Source of the DNA: Rubrivivax sp.
GTDB taxonomy: Bacteria; Pseudomonadota; Gammaproteobacteria; Burkholderiales; Burkholderiaceae_C
Direction of reading: 5' to 3'
Length of the DNA: 64,000 bases
Assembly: GCA_027491255.1 (NCBI GenBank)
Contig: JAIXWM010000073.1
Span: forward strand, 29,666 to 93,665
In this document: piece after piece, positions 24,393 to 34,096 of the stretch
Numbering within the stretch: the stretch's first letter is position 1
How the letters are laid out: each line of letters begins with the position of its first letter
Notes under the pieces: model-generated
The model's input: the letters and a program-made list of their open reading frames with translations, nothing else
Database searches by the model: none
What the model was told of the DNA's origin: nothing
Made by a program: the position numbers and the translations under genes

Positions 24393-25071
24393 ATTGACGC
24401 CGCGCCTGGCCACGCCGCCGGCCCGCGCGCGGCAGCGTGGCGGCTTCGGGCTCGGCATGGTGGTGGGCCTGCTGCTGGGGCTGGCGGTCGCGCTGGGCGT
24501 GGCGCTGTACGTCACCAAGGTGCCGATCCCCTTCATGGACAAGGTGCCGCAGCGCAGCGCGGAGCAGGACGCCACCGAGCAGCAGCGCAACAAGGACTGG
24601 GAGCCCAACGCGCCGCTGGCGACCAAGGCGCCGCGGCCGGGCAGCAGTGCCTCGGGCGTGGTCGTGCCGGCAGCGGAGGGCGCCTCGGGTGCCACCGCCG
24701 CGGCGGTGCCACCTGCAGCGTCGGCGCCGGCGCGCGATCCGGCGGCGATCCTGGCAGGCGCAGCCACACCGGTGCCCCAGGCGGGCACGGCAGCGCCGGC
24801 GGCGACGCCGAAGTCCGGCGTCGACCCCTACGTCTACTTCGTCCAGGCCGGTGCCTTCCAGCGCGCCGAGGACGCCGAGACGCAGCGCGCCAAGCTCGCG
24901 ATGCTCGGCCTGGAGGCCCGCGTGGTCGAGCGCGACCAGTCCGGTCGCACGATCCACCGCGTGCGTGTCGGGCCCTATGACAAGATGGCCGAGGCTGAAG
25001 GCGCGCGCGATCGGCTCGTCAGTGCCGGCATCGAAGTGCGCTTGATGCGCGCCGAGCGTCCGGCGCAGTGA
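24376..25071 (+). CDS. SPOR-domain membrane protein (FtsN-like)
   Basis: The 231-residue protein has a short cytoplasmic N-terminus, one transmembrane helix at about residues 25-47 ([20 protein letters not shown]), a long Ala/Pro-rich periplasmic linker, and a C-terminal SPOR domain ([19 protein letters not shown], then [14 protein letters not shown]). SPOR domains bind denuded peptidoglycan at the division septum, and this architecture is that of FtsN. The gene overlaps the argS 3' end, a common arrangement in betaproteobacteria. I do not assign ftsN because several SPOR proteins usually coexist. Confidence 0.88.
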   Translation: MPSRPELTPRLATPPARARQRGGFGLGMVVGLLLGLAVALGVALYVTKVPIPFMDKVPQRSAEQDATEQQRNKDWEPNAPLATKAPRPGSSASGVVVPAAEGASGATAAAVPPAASAPARDPAAILAGAATPVPQAGTAAPAATPKSGVDPYVYFVQAGAFQRAEDAETQRAKLAMLGLEARVVERDQSGRTIHRVRVGPYDKMAEAEGARDRLVSAGIEVRLMRAERPAQ

Positions 25072-25133
25072 ACTCCGTGAGCGCCGGCGGGTCTGACACC
25101 CTGCCTGACCCCATGACGAAAGGACTCTTCCCC

Positions 25134-25772
25134 ATGAAGCGACGCGAGTTTTCCGCCTGGATGGCGGCCGGTCTCGGCCCTGTGGCTGTCGCATCCCGGG
25201 CCCAGGGCGGCCCGGTCGAGGGTGTGAACTTCATCCGCCTGGCCAAGCCGGCGCCGGTGGCCGCGCCGGCCGGCAAGGTCGAGGTCGTCGAGTTCTTCTG
25301 GTATGGCTGTCCGCACTGCAATGCGCTGGAGCCGGCGCTTGAGGCCTGGATCAAGAAGTTGCCAGCCGACGTCGTCTTCCGCCGCGTGCCCGTGGCCTTC
25401 GGCGCCGTACACGAGGCGCACCAGCGGCTGTTCTACACGCTCGAGGCCATGGGCCAACTGGGGGCGATGCATCCGAAGATCTTCGCCGCGATCCACACCC
25501 AGCGCCAGCGGCTCGAGAAGGAAGCCGAGCAGGTCGCGTTCCTGAAGGGTGCCGGCGTGGACACGGCCAAATACGCCGAGGTGTCCAAGTCCTTCAGCGT
25601 TCAGACGAAGATGCGCCAGGCCAAGCAGTTGGCCGAGGCCTACGACATCGACGGCGTGCCCACCATCGGTGTGCATGGGCGTTTCGTCACGTCGGGGTCT
25701 CTCGCGGGCGACAACGTGCGCGCGCTGGCGGTGGCTGAGGTGTTGATTGCCCGCGCTCGCAATGGTGGCTGA
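25134..25772 (+). CDS. DsbA-type thiol:disulfide oxidoreductase
   Basis: The start at 25134 follows AAAGGACT and gives a 212-residue protein with an N-terminal export signal ending at about SRAQG. The mature part has the thioredoxin-like CPHC active site (FFWYGCPHCNALEPAL) and the cis-proline loop (GVPTIGVHG), both diagnostic of DsbA, which introduces disulfides in periplasmic proteins. It lies 62 bases after the SPOR gene. An in-frame ATG at 25113 would add seven residues. Confidence 0.93.
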   Translation: MKRREFSAWMAAGLGPVAVASRAQGGPVEGVNFIRLAKPAPVAAPAGKVEVVEFFWYGCPHCNALEPALEAWIKKLPADVVFRRVPVAFGAVHEAHQRLFYTLEAMGQLGAMHPKIFAAIHTQRQRLEKEAEQVAFLKGAGVDTAKYAEVSKSFSVQTKMRQAKQLAEAYDIDGVPTIGVHGRFVTSGSLAGDNVRALAVAEVLIARARNGG

Positions 25773-25811
25773 TCGACCCCTAGAATACACAGCAATTTCT
25801 GTGCCTTGGCC

Positions 25812-26420
25812 ATGCCCCGAGTCCTCAACCTCCCCGCCTTTGTGTCGATCCTGCTGTGCACGCTGGGCGGCACCGCTGCCTGGGCCGAGAAGGCCGATCG
25901 CGGCTTGCCGATGGTCGTCGAGGCCGACAAGCCCGGCATCATGGACATGCAGAAGCAGATCGTCATCTTCAACGGCAATGTGGTCGTCACCCAGGGCTCG
26001 ATGACCTTGCGCGCCGAGCGTGTCGAGGTGCGCGAGACCAAGGACGGCCAGCGCACCGGTGTGGCCACGGGCAGCCCCGCTCGACGCGCCTGGTACCGCG
26101 AGAAGCGCGATGCGGTGGACGAGTTCATCGAGGGCGAAGGCGAGCGCATCGAGTTCGACACCCGCGCCGACACGCTTCGATTTTTCGGCGGCGCGGTGGT
26201 GCGGCGCCTGCGCGGAACCGAACTCGTCGACGAGATCACAGGGCAGCTGATCACCTGGAACAACAGCACCGAGTTGTTCACGGTCGAAGGGGGCGCCTCG
26301 CCGGCCAACCCGGGCGGCCGGGTGCGGGCCGTGCTCGGTCCGCGTGCCGAGCCCGGTCGAGCCCCGGCCACCGGCGCGCCGACGCGGGGCGGCAGCCCGG
26401 CCCCCGCTCCGTCGCGGTGA
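25812..26420 (+). CDS. lptA: LptA, periplasmic lipopolysaccharide transport protein
   Basis: The 202-residue protein has a signal peptide (ending near AAWA) and an OstA/LptA domain with the pattern of repeated beta-strands ([34 protein letters not shown]), plus a disordered Pro/Gly-rich tail. LptA bridges the periplasm for LPS delivery. The stop overlaps the lptB start. lptC, often immediately upstream, is absent here; a DsbA-like gene occupies that place. A TAGAAT element lies at 25781-25786, but no -35 box is at a proper distance. Confidence 0.93.
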   Translation: MPRVLNLPAFVSILLCTLGGTAAWAEKADRGLPMVVEADKPGIMDMQKQIVIFNGNVVVTQGSMTLRAERVEVRETKDGQRTGVATGSPARRAWYREKRDAVDEFIEGEGERIEFDTRADTLRFFGGAVVRRLRGTELVDEITGQLITWNNSTELFTVEGGASPANPGGRVRAVLGPRAEPGRAPATGAPTRGGSPAPAPSR

Positions 26421-27196
26421 GCGCTGCGCCAGGCCCGGCGGGCCCGCCCGGCACCGGAGCCACGCTGCAGGCCATCGGTCTGCAGAAGCGTTTCGGCGCC
26501 CGCAAGGTGGTGCGTGACGTGAACCTGACGGTGGGCGGCGGTGAAGTCGTCGGCCTGCTCGGCCCCAACGGCGCTGGCAAGACGACCACCTTCTACATGG
26601 TCGTGGGCCTGGTGCGGGCCGATGCCGGCACGATCCTGATCGACGGCCAGGCAGTGCAGAACCTGCCCATCCACCGCCGCGCTCGCCTCGGCCTGTCCTA
26701 CCTGCCGCAGGAGGCGTCGATCTTTCGCAAGCTCACGGTGGCCGAGAACGTGCGCGCCGTGCTCGAACTGCAACGTGACGCCGACGGCCGCGCGCTCACG
26801 TCGGCGCAGATCGAAGGGCGGCTGGCGGAACTGCTGCGCGAACTCGGCGTCGAGAAGCTGGCCGATGTGCCCGCGCCGGCGCTGTCGGGCGGCGAGCGGC
26901 GGCGCGTCGAAATCGCGCGCGCGCTCGCCACGCAGCCGCGTTTCATCCTGCTGGACGAGCCCTTCGCGGGGGTGGACCCGATCGCGGTGATCGAGATCCA
27001 GCGCATCATCGGTTTCCTGCGCGCCAAGGGCATCGGCGTGCTGATCACCGACCACAACGTGCGCGAGACCCTGGGCATCTGCGACCGGGCCTACATCATC
27101 AGCGAAGGCAGCGTGCTCGCCGAAGGCTCGCCCGCCGAGATCGTGGAGAACCCCCAGGTGCGCCGGGTGTATCTCGGTGAGCACTTCAGGATGTAG
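26417..27196 (+). CDS. lptB: LptB, LPS-export ABC transporter ATPase
   Basis: The GTG start at 26417 overlaps the lptA stop (GTGA). The 259-residue ATPase has Walker A ([10 protein letters not shown]), Q-loop ([13 protein letters not shown]), signature ([15 protein letters not shown]), Walker B ([13 protein letters not shown]) and the H-loop ([10 protein letters not shown]). LptB powers LPS extraction from the inner membrane through LptFG. A 15-residue Pro/Gly-rich N-terminal extension precedes the domain; it may be unstructured. rpoN follows 36 bases on, as in many proteobacteria. Confidence 0.95.
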   Translation: MSAAPGPAGPPGTGATLQAIGLQKRFGARKVVRDVNLTVGGGEVVGLLGPNGAGKTTTFYMVVGLVRADAGTILIDGQAVQNLPIHRRARLGLSYLPQEASIFRKLTVAENVRAVLELQRDADGRALTSAQIEGRLAELLRELGVEKLADVPAPALSGGERRRVEIARALATQPRFILLDEPFAGVDPIAVIEIQRIIGFLRAKGIGVLITDHNVRETLGICDRAYIISEGSVLAEGSPAEIVENPQVRRVYLGEHFRM

Positions 27197-27232
27197 CGCG
27201 ATGGTCTCGCCTCGCAGGACCTGAGGCCCGCC

Positions 27233-28762
27233 GTGCGCGCCTCGCTCCAGTTCCGACTTTCGCAGCACCTGGCGTTGACGCCGCAGCTGCAGCAGTCGAT
27301 CCGGCTGCTGCAGCTGTCCACGCTCGAGCTCCACCAGGAGGTGGGGCAGATGCTCGAGCAGAACCCCTTCCTCGAGCCCGAGGGCGAAGACGACTTGCCC
27401 TCGGCGCCCGCGCTCGACCGCGCGCTCGTGTCCGACCGGCAGCGCGAGCGCGAGCAGGACGCCGAGGCCACGGGCGCGGGCGAGGCGGGCGCCGACGGGG
27501 TCGAGGCGCTGCCCGAGCTGGGCGCCGGCGAGTTCGGCGCCACCGAGCGCGACGATTGGGCCAACGGCACCGAGGGCGACGACTTCGACGGCATCCGTGA
27601 CCTGCCCACGCTGGCGGGCGGCGCACGGGCCGAATCCGACGATGACATCGACCCGACGGAGCGCCGGGCCGGTGTCGAGAGCCTGGCCGAGTACCTGCGG
27701 GGCCAGTTGCCGGGTCTTCGCCTGCCGCGCGAGGACGCGGCTGCGGTGCTGGCGCTGATCGAATCGCTGGACGAGCGCGGCTACCTGGCCGACCCGCTGG
27801 AGGAGATCGCGCAGGCGCTCGGCCCCGACCTCGACGAGGACGCGCTGGACGACCTGTGCTCGCGCCTGCGCTGCGCCCTGCACTGGCTGCAGCGCCTGGA
27901 TCCGCCGGGTGTGGGCGCGCGCTCGCTGTCCGAGTGCCTGGCGTTGCAGCTGCGCTGCGGCGCCGACAGCCCGGCGCGCACGCTGGCGCTGACGGTCTGC
28001 GCCGCGCATCTGGACCTGCTGGCGCGGCGCGACGTGAAAAAGCTCGTCGCCGCCACGGGCGCGCCAGAGGCGCTGCTGCGCGAGGCCCAGGCCTTGATCG
28101 CGGCCTGCGAGCCCCAACCCGGTCGCGCCTGGGCCGACGCCGAGTCGCTCGTCATCGTGCCCGACGTCGTCGTCCAGCGCAGCGGGCGCGGCGGCCTGAA
28201 GGTGGCCTTGAACCCGGACGTGATGCCGCGCCTGCGCATCAACGACGTCTATGCGGCGGCGGTGCGGGGCCAGCGCGGCGGGCCGATGACCGCACGCTTG
28301 CAGGAGGCGCGCTGGTTCATGAAGAACATCCAGCAGCGCTTCGACACCATCCTGCGCGTCAGCCAGGCCATCGTCGAGCGCCAGAAGGCCTTCTTCACGC
28401 ACGGCGAGATCGCGATGAAGCCGCTGGTGCTGCGCGAGATCGCCGACGAGCTCGGCCTGCACGAGTCGACGATCTCGCGCGTGACCACGGCCAAGTACAT
28501 GGCCACGCCCCAGGGCACCTACGAGCTGAAGTACTTCTTCGGCAGCGGCCTGGCCACCGAGGCCGGCGGCAACGCCTCGAGCACGGCGGTGCGGGCGCTG
28601 ATCCGGCAGATGGTCGCGGCCGAGGACGCGCGGCGCCCGCTGTCGGACAGCACGCTGAGCCAGATGCTCGAGGAGCAGGGCATCCAGGTCGCGCGCCGCA
28701 CCGTGGCCAAGTACCGCGAGGCGCTGAAGATCGCCCCGGCCAACCTGCGCAAGGCCCTGTGA
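27233..28762 (+). CDS. rpoN: RNA polymerase sigma-54 factor
   Basis: The 509-residue protein has the glutamine/leucine-rich region I (RLSQHLALTPQLQQSIRLLQ), an acidic region II, the core-binding region, the helix-turn-helix (HESTISRVTTAKYMATPQGT) and the RpoN box (ARRTVAKYRE) that reads the -24 element. It directs transcription of nitrogen, motility and other activator-dependent genes. Translation probably starts at GTG 27233. The stop overlaps the start of the next gene (TGATG), suggesting coupling. Confidence 0.96.
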   Translation: MRASLQFRLSQHLALTPQLQQSIRLLQLSTLELHQEVGQMLEQNPFLEPEGEDDLPSAPALDRALVSDRQREREQDAEATGAGEAGADGVEALPELGAGEFGATERDDWANGTEGDDFDGIRDLPTLAGGARAESDDDIDPTERRAGVESLAEYLRGQLPGLRLPREDAAAVLALIESLDERGYLADPLEEIAQALGPDLDEDALDDLCSRLRCALHWLQRLDPPGVGARSLSECLALQLRCGADSPARTLALTVCAAHLDLLARRDVKKLVAATGAPEALLREAQALIAACEPQPGRAWADAESLVIVPDVVVQRSGRGGLKVALNPDVMPRLRINDVYAAAVRGQRGGPMTARLQEARWFMKNIQQRFDTILRVSQAIVERQKAFFTHGEIAMKPLVLREIADELGLHESTISRVTTAKYMATPQGTYELKYFFGSGLATEAGGNASSTAVRALIRQMVAAEDARRPLSDSTLSQMLEEQGIQVARRTVAKYREALKIAPANLRKAL

Positions 28763-30051
28763 TGCGCGCACCCGGCGCCGCGGACACCGTGGTCGAGCTG
28801 TTCCTGCCCGTGGCCGGCGGCGCCGAAGCCCTGCTGGCCGACGAGGCCACGCGCCTGACGGGCGCCCCGGCGCAGACCGGTCGAGGCGGCGTCTGGGTCC
28901 GCGGCGACGCGCTCGTGGCCATGCGCCTGAACCTGGAAAGCCGCCTCGCGCAGCGCGTGCTCTGGCCCCTGGCCTCGGGCCCCTACCGCGACGAGCACGA
29001 CCTGTACGCGCTGGCGCGCCGTGTCGCCTGGCCCGCCTGGATCACGCCCGCGCAGACGCTGCGCGTGGACGTGAACGCGCACGCGAGCCCGCTGCGCAGC
29101 CTGAACTTCGCCGCGCTGCGCATCAAGGACGCGGTGTGCGACGCGCTGCGCGAGGCCGTCGGCGCGCGCCCGGACGTCGACACCCGGCACCCCGACCTGC
29201 CGCTGCTGCTGTACCTCGGGCCGGAGCATGCGACGCTGTATGCCGACACCTCCGGCGAGGCGTTGTTCAAGCGCGGCTGGCGCGACGCGCGCGGTGGGCG
29301 CGAGGACGTCAAGGGCGAGGCCCCGCTGAAGGAGACGCTGGCGGCGGCCATGCTCGCCGCCGCCGGCTGGCAGGGCCGCGCGCAGGACGGACCGCTGCTC
29401 GACCCCTGCTGTGGTGCCGGCACGATCGCCATCGAGGCGGCGCAGATGGCCTGCGGCATCGCCCCAGGTCTGCACCGGCGCTTCGCCTTCGAGCGCCAGC
29501 AGCCTTTTCGCGCGCACGCGCCGGCCTGGCAGGCGATGCGCCAGCAGGCGCAGCAGCGCATCCACGCGCCGGCGGTGGCGGTCCACGCCGGGGACGTGAG
29601 CTTTCGCATGACGGACTTCGCCGCCCGCAACGCCGAGCGCGCCGGGGTGCGCGATGCGATCGCCTTCAAGACCGCGGACGCGCTGCAGCGCCCTCCACCC
29701 GCCCCGCGCGGCACCCTGGTGATGAACCCTCCCTACGGCGAGCGCATCGCGCCCAAGGGCCAGGGCGCCGCGGGCGCGCTGGGGCGCGAGGACTTCGAGG
29801 CCGGCGCCGGACCGGCCGCCTTCTTCGGCGCGCTGGCGGCGCACTGGAAGCGGCACTACCCGGGCTGGACGGCCTGGGTGCTGTGTCCGGAGATGAAGTT
29901 GCCGGCGCTGATGCGTCTGAAGGAGAGCCGACGCGTGCCCATGTGGAACGGACCGATCGAATGCCGCTTGTTCCGCTTCGAGATGGTGGCGGGTTCGGCG
30001 CGTGACACCAGCGCCGTCCCAGTCAGCGCGGCCGGTGAGCCTCTGGCTTGA
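28762..30051 (+). CDS. THUMP-domain 23S rRNA methyltransferase (RlmL N-terminal type)
   Basis: The 429-residue protein resembles the N-terminal (guanine N2) half of RlmL/YcbY. An RNA-binding THUMP region (roughly residues 45-165, with LNFAALRIKDAVCDALRE) is followed by a Rossmann-fold methyltransferase with the cofactor motif (LDPCCGAGTIAIEAAQ) and catalytic NPPYGERI. It likely modifies 23S rRNA. The ATG overlaps the rpoN stop. The RlmK half of the gammaproteobacterial fusion is absent, as usual in betaproteobacteria. It converges with rsmE. Confidence 0.9.
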   Translation: MRAPGAADTVVELFLPVAGGAEALLADEATRLTGAPAQTGRGGVWVRGDALVAMRLNLESRLAQRVLWPLASGPYRDEHDLYALARRVAWPAWITPAQTLRVDVNAHASPLRSLNFAALRIKDAVCDALREAVGARPDVDTRHPDLPLLLYLGPEHATLYADTSGEALFKRGWRDARGGREDVKGEAPLKETLAAAMLAAAGWQGRAQDGPLLDPCCGAGTIAIEAAQMACGIAPGLHRRFAFERQQPFRAHAPAWQAMRQQAQQRIHAPAVAVHAGDVSFRMTDFAARNAERAGVRDAIAFKTADALQRPPPAPRGTLVMNPPYGERIAPKGQGAAGALGREDFEAGAGPAAFFGALAAHWKRHYPGWTAWVLCPEMKLPALMRLKESRRVPMWNGPIECRLFRFEMVAGSARDTSAVPVSAAGEPLA

Positions 30052-30149
30052 GGCTTCCAGGGGCGCGTCATCCGGCTGGCGAGGTCCGGGCGCAGGAATG
30101 CGGTGTGGCCGGCCCGCCCCGAACGCCGGCCTCACCGCCGGCCTGACCG

Positions 30150-30869
30150 TCAGCGAGCCAGGCCGACCGCCGCGAGCAGCGCCAGCGGGGCGGTGTCGGC
30201 GCGCAGCACCCGCGGGCCCAGGCTGACCGGCAGGAAGCCGGCGGCGCGCGCAGCCCTTTCCTCCTGCGGCGTCAGCCCGCCCTCGGGGCCGGACAGCGCG
30301 ACGACCGGGCCGGGCCCGAGGGCGAACCGAGCCCAGGGCGCCGCGTCGTCGGCCAGGCTCAGCACCAGTCGCAGGGCTTCAGCGGGCACGGCCGTCAGCC
30401 AGTCGTCCACGCGCTGCGGCAAGGCCACCGTCGGCACGACGGCGCGGCCGCACTGCTCGCTCGCGGCGGCGGCCACGGCCTGCCAATGCTCACGCCGGCG
30501 CGCGGCGCGCTCGCCCGACAGGCGCAGCACCGAGCGTTCGCACTCCAGCGGCTGGATCGCCGCCACGCCGAGCTCGGTGGCTTTCTCCACCAGCGTGTCC
30601 ATGCGCTCGTTGGCCGGCACGCCCACGGCCAGCGTCATGGCCACGGGCAGTTCGGGCACCGGCGCCACGGCCGGCCCGACCGTCACGCGGACCTCCCGGC
30701 GCCCCATCGACGCCACGCGCGCCTCGTGCTCGCGGCCGCGGCCGTCGAACAGACGCAAGGCGTCACCCGGCTGCAGCCGGCGCACCTGCACATGCCGGGC
30801 CGCGGCCTCGGGCAGGTCCAGGGCTGCGTCCGCGGCCAGCGGCAGGTCGACGTGCAGGCGCAGCGTCAC
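30150..30869 (-). CDS. rsmE: 16S rRNA (uracil-1498-N3) methyltransferase RsmE
   Basis: The GTG start at 30869 gives 239 residues. The N-terminal PUA-like domain (HVQVRRLQPGDALRLFDGRG) is followed by a SPOUT methyltransferase domain with VEKATELGV, SGPEGGLTPQEE and the knot motif LGPRVLRADTAPLA. It methylates U1498 of 16S rRNA. The start overlaps the stop of the amidase gene by four bases, so the two are probably translated together though functionally unrelated. Confidence 0.95.
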   Translation of the reverse strand: MTLRLHVDLPLAADAALDLPEAAARHVQVRRLQPGDALRLFDGRGREHEARVASMGRREVRVTVGPAVAPVPELPVAMTLAVGVPANERMDTLVEKATELGVAAIQPLECERSVLRLSGERAARRREHWQAVAAAASEQCGRAVVPTVALPQRVDDWLTAVPAEALRLVLSLADDAAPWARFALGPGPVVALSGPEGGLTPQEERAARAAGFLPVSLGPRVLRADTAPLALLAAVGLAR

Positions 30870-32212
30870 CGGCCAGCGGCCAGCGCCGCCTCCACCGCCA
30901 GCGCCACGGCCGCCAGGCGGGCGTCGGCGCCGCCCGGTGCGGCGAGCATCAGGCCCACCGGCAGCTCGCCGGCAGCGTGGCAGGGCAGGCTGAAGGCGCA
31001 GCCGTCCATGAAGTTCACCGGCAGCGTGTTGCGCAGCAGCAGCCCGTTGGCCTTGAAGAAGGCCTCGTCCGAGTCCCGCAGGTCGGCGATCGGCGGCGCC
31101 ACGAGGGGCACTGTCGGGCAGACCCAGGCGTCGAAGCCCTGCAGGCGCAGCTCCATGCGTGCGATCCATTCGCGCCGACGCTGCTGCATGCGGATGTAGT
31201 CGGCCGCCGAGACGCCCTCGCCGAGCGCGATGCGGACCGCCACGCGCGGGTCGAAGCGCTCGCGCCGGGTGCGCATGTCCTCGCGGTGCGTGGCCCAGGC
31301 CTCCACCGGCGACAGGCCGCCCGGGGCGTTGATCTGCCCGATCTCGGCCAGCTCGGAAAGCGGCAGCTCCACGAGCCGCGCGCCGGCGGCAGACAGGCAC
31401 TGCAGCGCGCGGTCGTAGGCGCGCGCCACCGCAGGCTCCAGCGCGTCGAGCACCAGCGTCTGGGGCAGCGCCAGGCGCAGGCCCTCCAGCGGCCGGCGCG
31501 CCACCGCCAGCGGCGCGCCGGCGAGCACCCCGTCGACGACCAGGCAGTCCTCGACGCAGCGCGTCATCGCGCACACCGTGTCGAGCGTGGGCGACAGCGG
31601 GAAGGCGCCGTCCAGCGGCACGCGCTGCTGCGTGCTCTTGAAGCCCACCAGCCCGCAAAGCGCTGCCGGAATGCGGATCGAGCCTGCCGTGTCCGAGCCC
31701 AGACCGGCCACGCTCAGCCCGAGCGCCACCGACACCGCCGCGCCGCTGGACGAGCCCCCGGGGATGCGCGCCACCGCGCCATCGGCCGGGTTGACCGGCG
31801 TGCCGTGGTGCGGGTTGATGCCGACGCCGGAAAAGGCGAACTCGCTCATGTTCGTGCGGCCGACGATGGCCGCGCCAGCCGCGCGCAGCCGCGCGACGAC
31901 CGGGGCATCGGCCGCGGCCGCGGGCGCGTGCGCGCGCAGCAGCGAGGCGGCGGGCGTGGGCTCGCCGGCGATGTCGAACAGGTCCTTCACCGACACCGGA
32001 AGGCCGGCCAGCGGCGGCAGCGTGACGCCGGCGCGCGCCAGCGCATCGGCGTGACGCGCGGCCTCGAGCGCGACGCTCTCGTGCAGGCGGGTGAACACAT
32101 GGGCCGCGGCGGGCGCCTGCGCGCCGGCCAGCGCGCCGCGGACGAGCGCCTCGCGGGTGAGCGTTGCGGCAGCGAACTGCGCGCGCAGGGCGGCGATGGA
32201 GGGCAGCATCAT
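30866..32212 (-). CDS. Amidase-signature family hydrolase
   Basis: The 448-residue protein has the amidase-signature Ser-Ser-Lys triad: Lys in LPVSVKDLFD, and the serines in GGSSSGAAVSVALGL and GSDTAGSIRIPAALCG. Such enzymes hydrolyse amide bonds of small molecules; GatA is the best-known relative. There is no neighbouring gatC/gatB and the sequence lacks clear GatA-specific features, so I call it a general amidase. It is transcribed with rsmE. Confidence 0.92.
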   Translation of the reverse strand: MMLPSIAALRAQFAAATLTREALVRGALAGAQAPAAAHVFTRLHESVALEAARHADALARAGVTLPPLAGLPVSVKDLFDIAGEPTPAASLLRAHAPAAAADAPVVARLRAAGAAIVGRTNMSEFAFSGVGINPHHGTPVNPADGAVARIPGGSSSGAAVSVALGLSVAGLGSDTAGSIRIPAALCGLVGFKSTQQRVPLDGAFPLSPTLDTVCAMTRCVEDCLVVDGVLAGAPLAVARRPLEGLRLALPQTLVLDALEPAVARAYDRALQCLSAAGARLVELPLSELAEIGQINAPGGLSPVEAWATHREDMRTRRERFDPRVAVRIALGEGVSAADYIRMQQRRREWIARMELRLQGFDAWVCPTVPLVAPPIADLRDSDEAFFKANGLLLRNTLPVNFMDGCAFSLPCHAAGELPVGLMLAAPGGADARLAAVALAVEAALAAGR

Positions 32213-32264
32213 GGCGCCGATTGTCCCGCGGCGCGGCGTCGTTGTTGCGCGGCTGGCCGTGCGG

Positions 32265-33932
32265 TCAGCCGCGCAGCTCGCGCCGCAGGATCTTGCCCAC
32301 CGGCGTCTTCGGCAGATCGGAGCGGAATTCCACGATTCGCGGCCGCTTGTAGCCGGTGAGGTTGGCCTCGCACCAGGCGCGCACGTCGGCTTCGCTCAAT
32401 GCCGCGTCCTTGCGCACGATGACGGCCTTGACCGCCTCGCCCGAGTGCCCGTCGGACACGCCGACCACCGCCGCCTCGAGCACGCCCGGGTGCTGGGTGA
32501 GCACGTCCTCGACCTCGTTCGGGTAGACGTTGAAGCCGCTGACCAGGATCATGTCCTTCTTGCGGTCGACGATGCGCACGCGGCCGCGCTCGTCCATCGT
32601 GCCGATGTCGCCGCTGCGGAAGAAGCCGTCGGCGGTCATCACCTTGGCGGTCTCGTCGGGGCGCTGCCAGTAGCCGGCCATGACCTGCGGTCCGCGGATG
32701 CAGATCTCGCCGGCCGCACCGGGGGCCACGTCACGACCCTCGTCGTCCAGCAGACGGATCTCGGTGTTGGGCAGCGGCAGGCCGATGTCGCCGCTGTACG
32801 CGGTGGCGTCCACCGGGTTGCAGGTCACCGAGGGACTGGTCTCGGACAGGCCGTAGCCTTCGACCACCGGGCAACCGGTCTTCTGCAGCCACAACTGCGC
32901 CGTGGCCTGCTGCACGGCCATGCCGCCACCGACGCTGAGCTTGAGCGAGCTCCAGTCCACACGGCCGAAGTCCGGGTGGTTGGCGAGCGCGTTGAACAGG
33001 GTGTTGACGGCCGGGAAGCTGTGGAAGCGGTGGCGCGACAGCTCCTTCAACGTGGCCGGCAGGTCGCGCGGGTTGGGGATCAGGATGTTGCAGGCGCCCA
33101 TGCGCAGCCCGAGCATCATGTTCACGTTGAAGGCGAAGATGTGATACAGCGGCAGGGCGCACACCGTGTAGAGCTGCTCGCCGGCGGGCACGTGCTTGAG
33201 CGCCGGCTGGTTCCAGGCCTCGGACTGCAGCACGTTGGCCACGAGGTTGCGGTGCAGCAGCACCGCGCCCTTGCTGACGCCGGTGGTGCCGCCGGTGTAC
33301 TGCAGCACCGCGATGTCGTCAGGCCCGACGCCTGGTTCGGCCAGCGGGGCGCCGCGCCCCTGGCGCAGCGCGTCGTTGAAGCGCACGGCCTCGGGCAGCC
33401 GGTAGTCGGGCACGAGCTTCTTCACCTTGCGCACGACATGGTTGACGAGCGCGCCCTTGACCCAGCCGAGCAGGTCGCCCATCGCGGCGACGACGATCTT
33501 CTTCGTCGGCACATGGGCCAGGGCCTGCTGCAGCGTGGCGGCGAAGTTCTCGAGGATGACGATCAGCCGCGCGCCCGAGTCCTTCAGCTGGTGCTCGAGC
33601 TCGCGTGGCGTGTACAGCGGGTTGACGTTGACCACCACCATCCCGGCACGCAGGATCGCGGCCACGGCCACCGGGTACTGCGGCACGTTGGGCAGCATGA
33701 CCGCGACGCGATCGCCGCGCTGCAGGCCCTGCTGCTGCAGCCAGGCGGCGAAGGCGCGTGACAGCGTGTCGAGTTCGCCGAACGTCAGAGCCGAGCCCAT
33801 GAACTTGAAGGCCGGACGCTCACGGTGGCGCTCGAAGCTGTCGCGCATCAGCGCCACCAGCGAGGGGTAGGCGTCGAGCGGGATGTCAGCCGGCACGCCG
33901 GCCGGGTAGTGCGCGAGCCAGGGGCGTTGCAT
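32265..33932 (-). CDS. Long-chain acyl-CoA synthetase (FadD type)
   Basis: With a start at 33932 the enzyme has 555 residues. It shows the AMP-binding signature (YTGGTTGVSKGAVLLHRNL), the motif YGLSETSP, the hinge DRKKDMILVSGFNVYPNEVE and the C-terminal catalytic lysine in TPVGKILRREL. It activates fatty acids to acyl-CoA. It is separated by 53 bases from the amidase gene. A second, distinct acyl-CoA synthetase lies at 58564-60273. Confidence 0.93.
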   Translation of the reverse strand: MQRPWLAHYPAGVPADIPLDAYPSLVALMRDSFERHRERPAFKFMGSALTFGELDTLSRAFAAWLQQQGLQRGDRVAVMLPNVPQYPVAVAAILRAGMVVVNVNPLYTPRELEHQLKDSGARLIVILENFAATLQQALAHVPTKKIVVAAMGDLLGWVKGALVNHVVRKVKKLVPDYRLPEAVRFNDALRQGRGAPLAEPGVGPDDIAVLQYTGGTTGVSKGAVLLHRNLVANVLQSEAWNQPALKHVPAGEQLYTVCALPLYHIFAFNVNMMLGLRMGACNILIPNPRDLPATLKELSRHRFHSFPAVNTLFNALANHPDFGRVDWSSLKLSVGGGMAVQQATAQLWLQKTGCPVVEGYGLSETSPSVTCNPVDATAYSGDIGLPLPNTEIRLLDDEGRDVAPGAAGEICIRGPQVMAGYWQRPDETAKVMTADGFFRSGDIGTMDERGRVRIVDRKKDMILVSGFNVYPNEVEDVLTQHPGVLEAAVVGVSDGHSGEAVKAVIVRKDAALSEADVRAWCEANLTGYKRPRIVEFRSDLPKTPVGKILRRELRG

Positions 33933-34060
33933 GACGGATCTCCTTGTCCTCCGACACCGATTCTGACGGTGCGCTGACAAGGCCGCATCGGGGGATTCGA
34001 TAGGGCCCGGGCGTGCCCTCCCGCGGCAGGCCGTGGGGCCGGTGACGGGCGTCAGCGGCA

Positions 34061-34089
34061 CCACGGGCGCCGCCGTCAGACGCCCGTGG
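34061..34089 (-). terminator. Hairpin downstream of the nucleosidase gene
   Basis: A perfect nine-base stem CCACGGGCG/CGCCCGTGG with an 11-base loop lies just past the stop of the MTA/SAH nucleosidase gene. There is no T-run on either side, so it may be a stabilising 3' hairpin rather than an intrinsic terminator. Confidence 0.4.
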
Positions 34090-34096
34090 CGCCGTG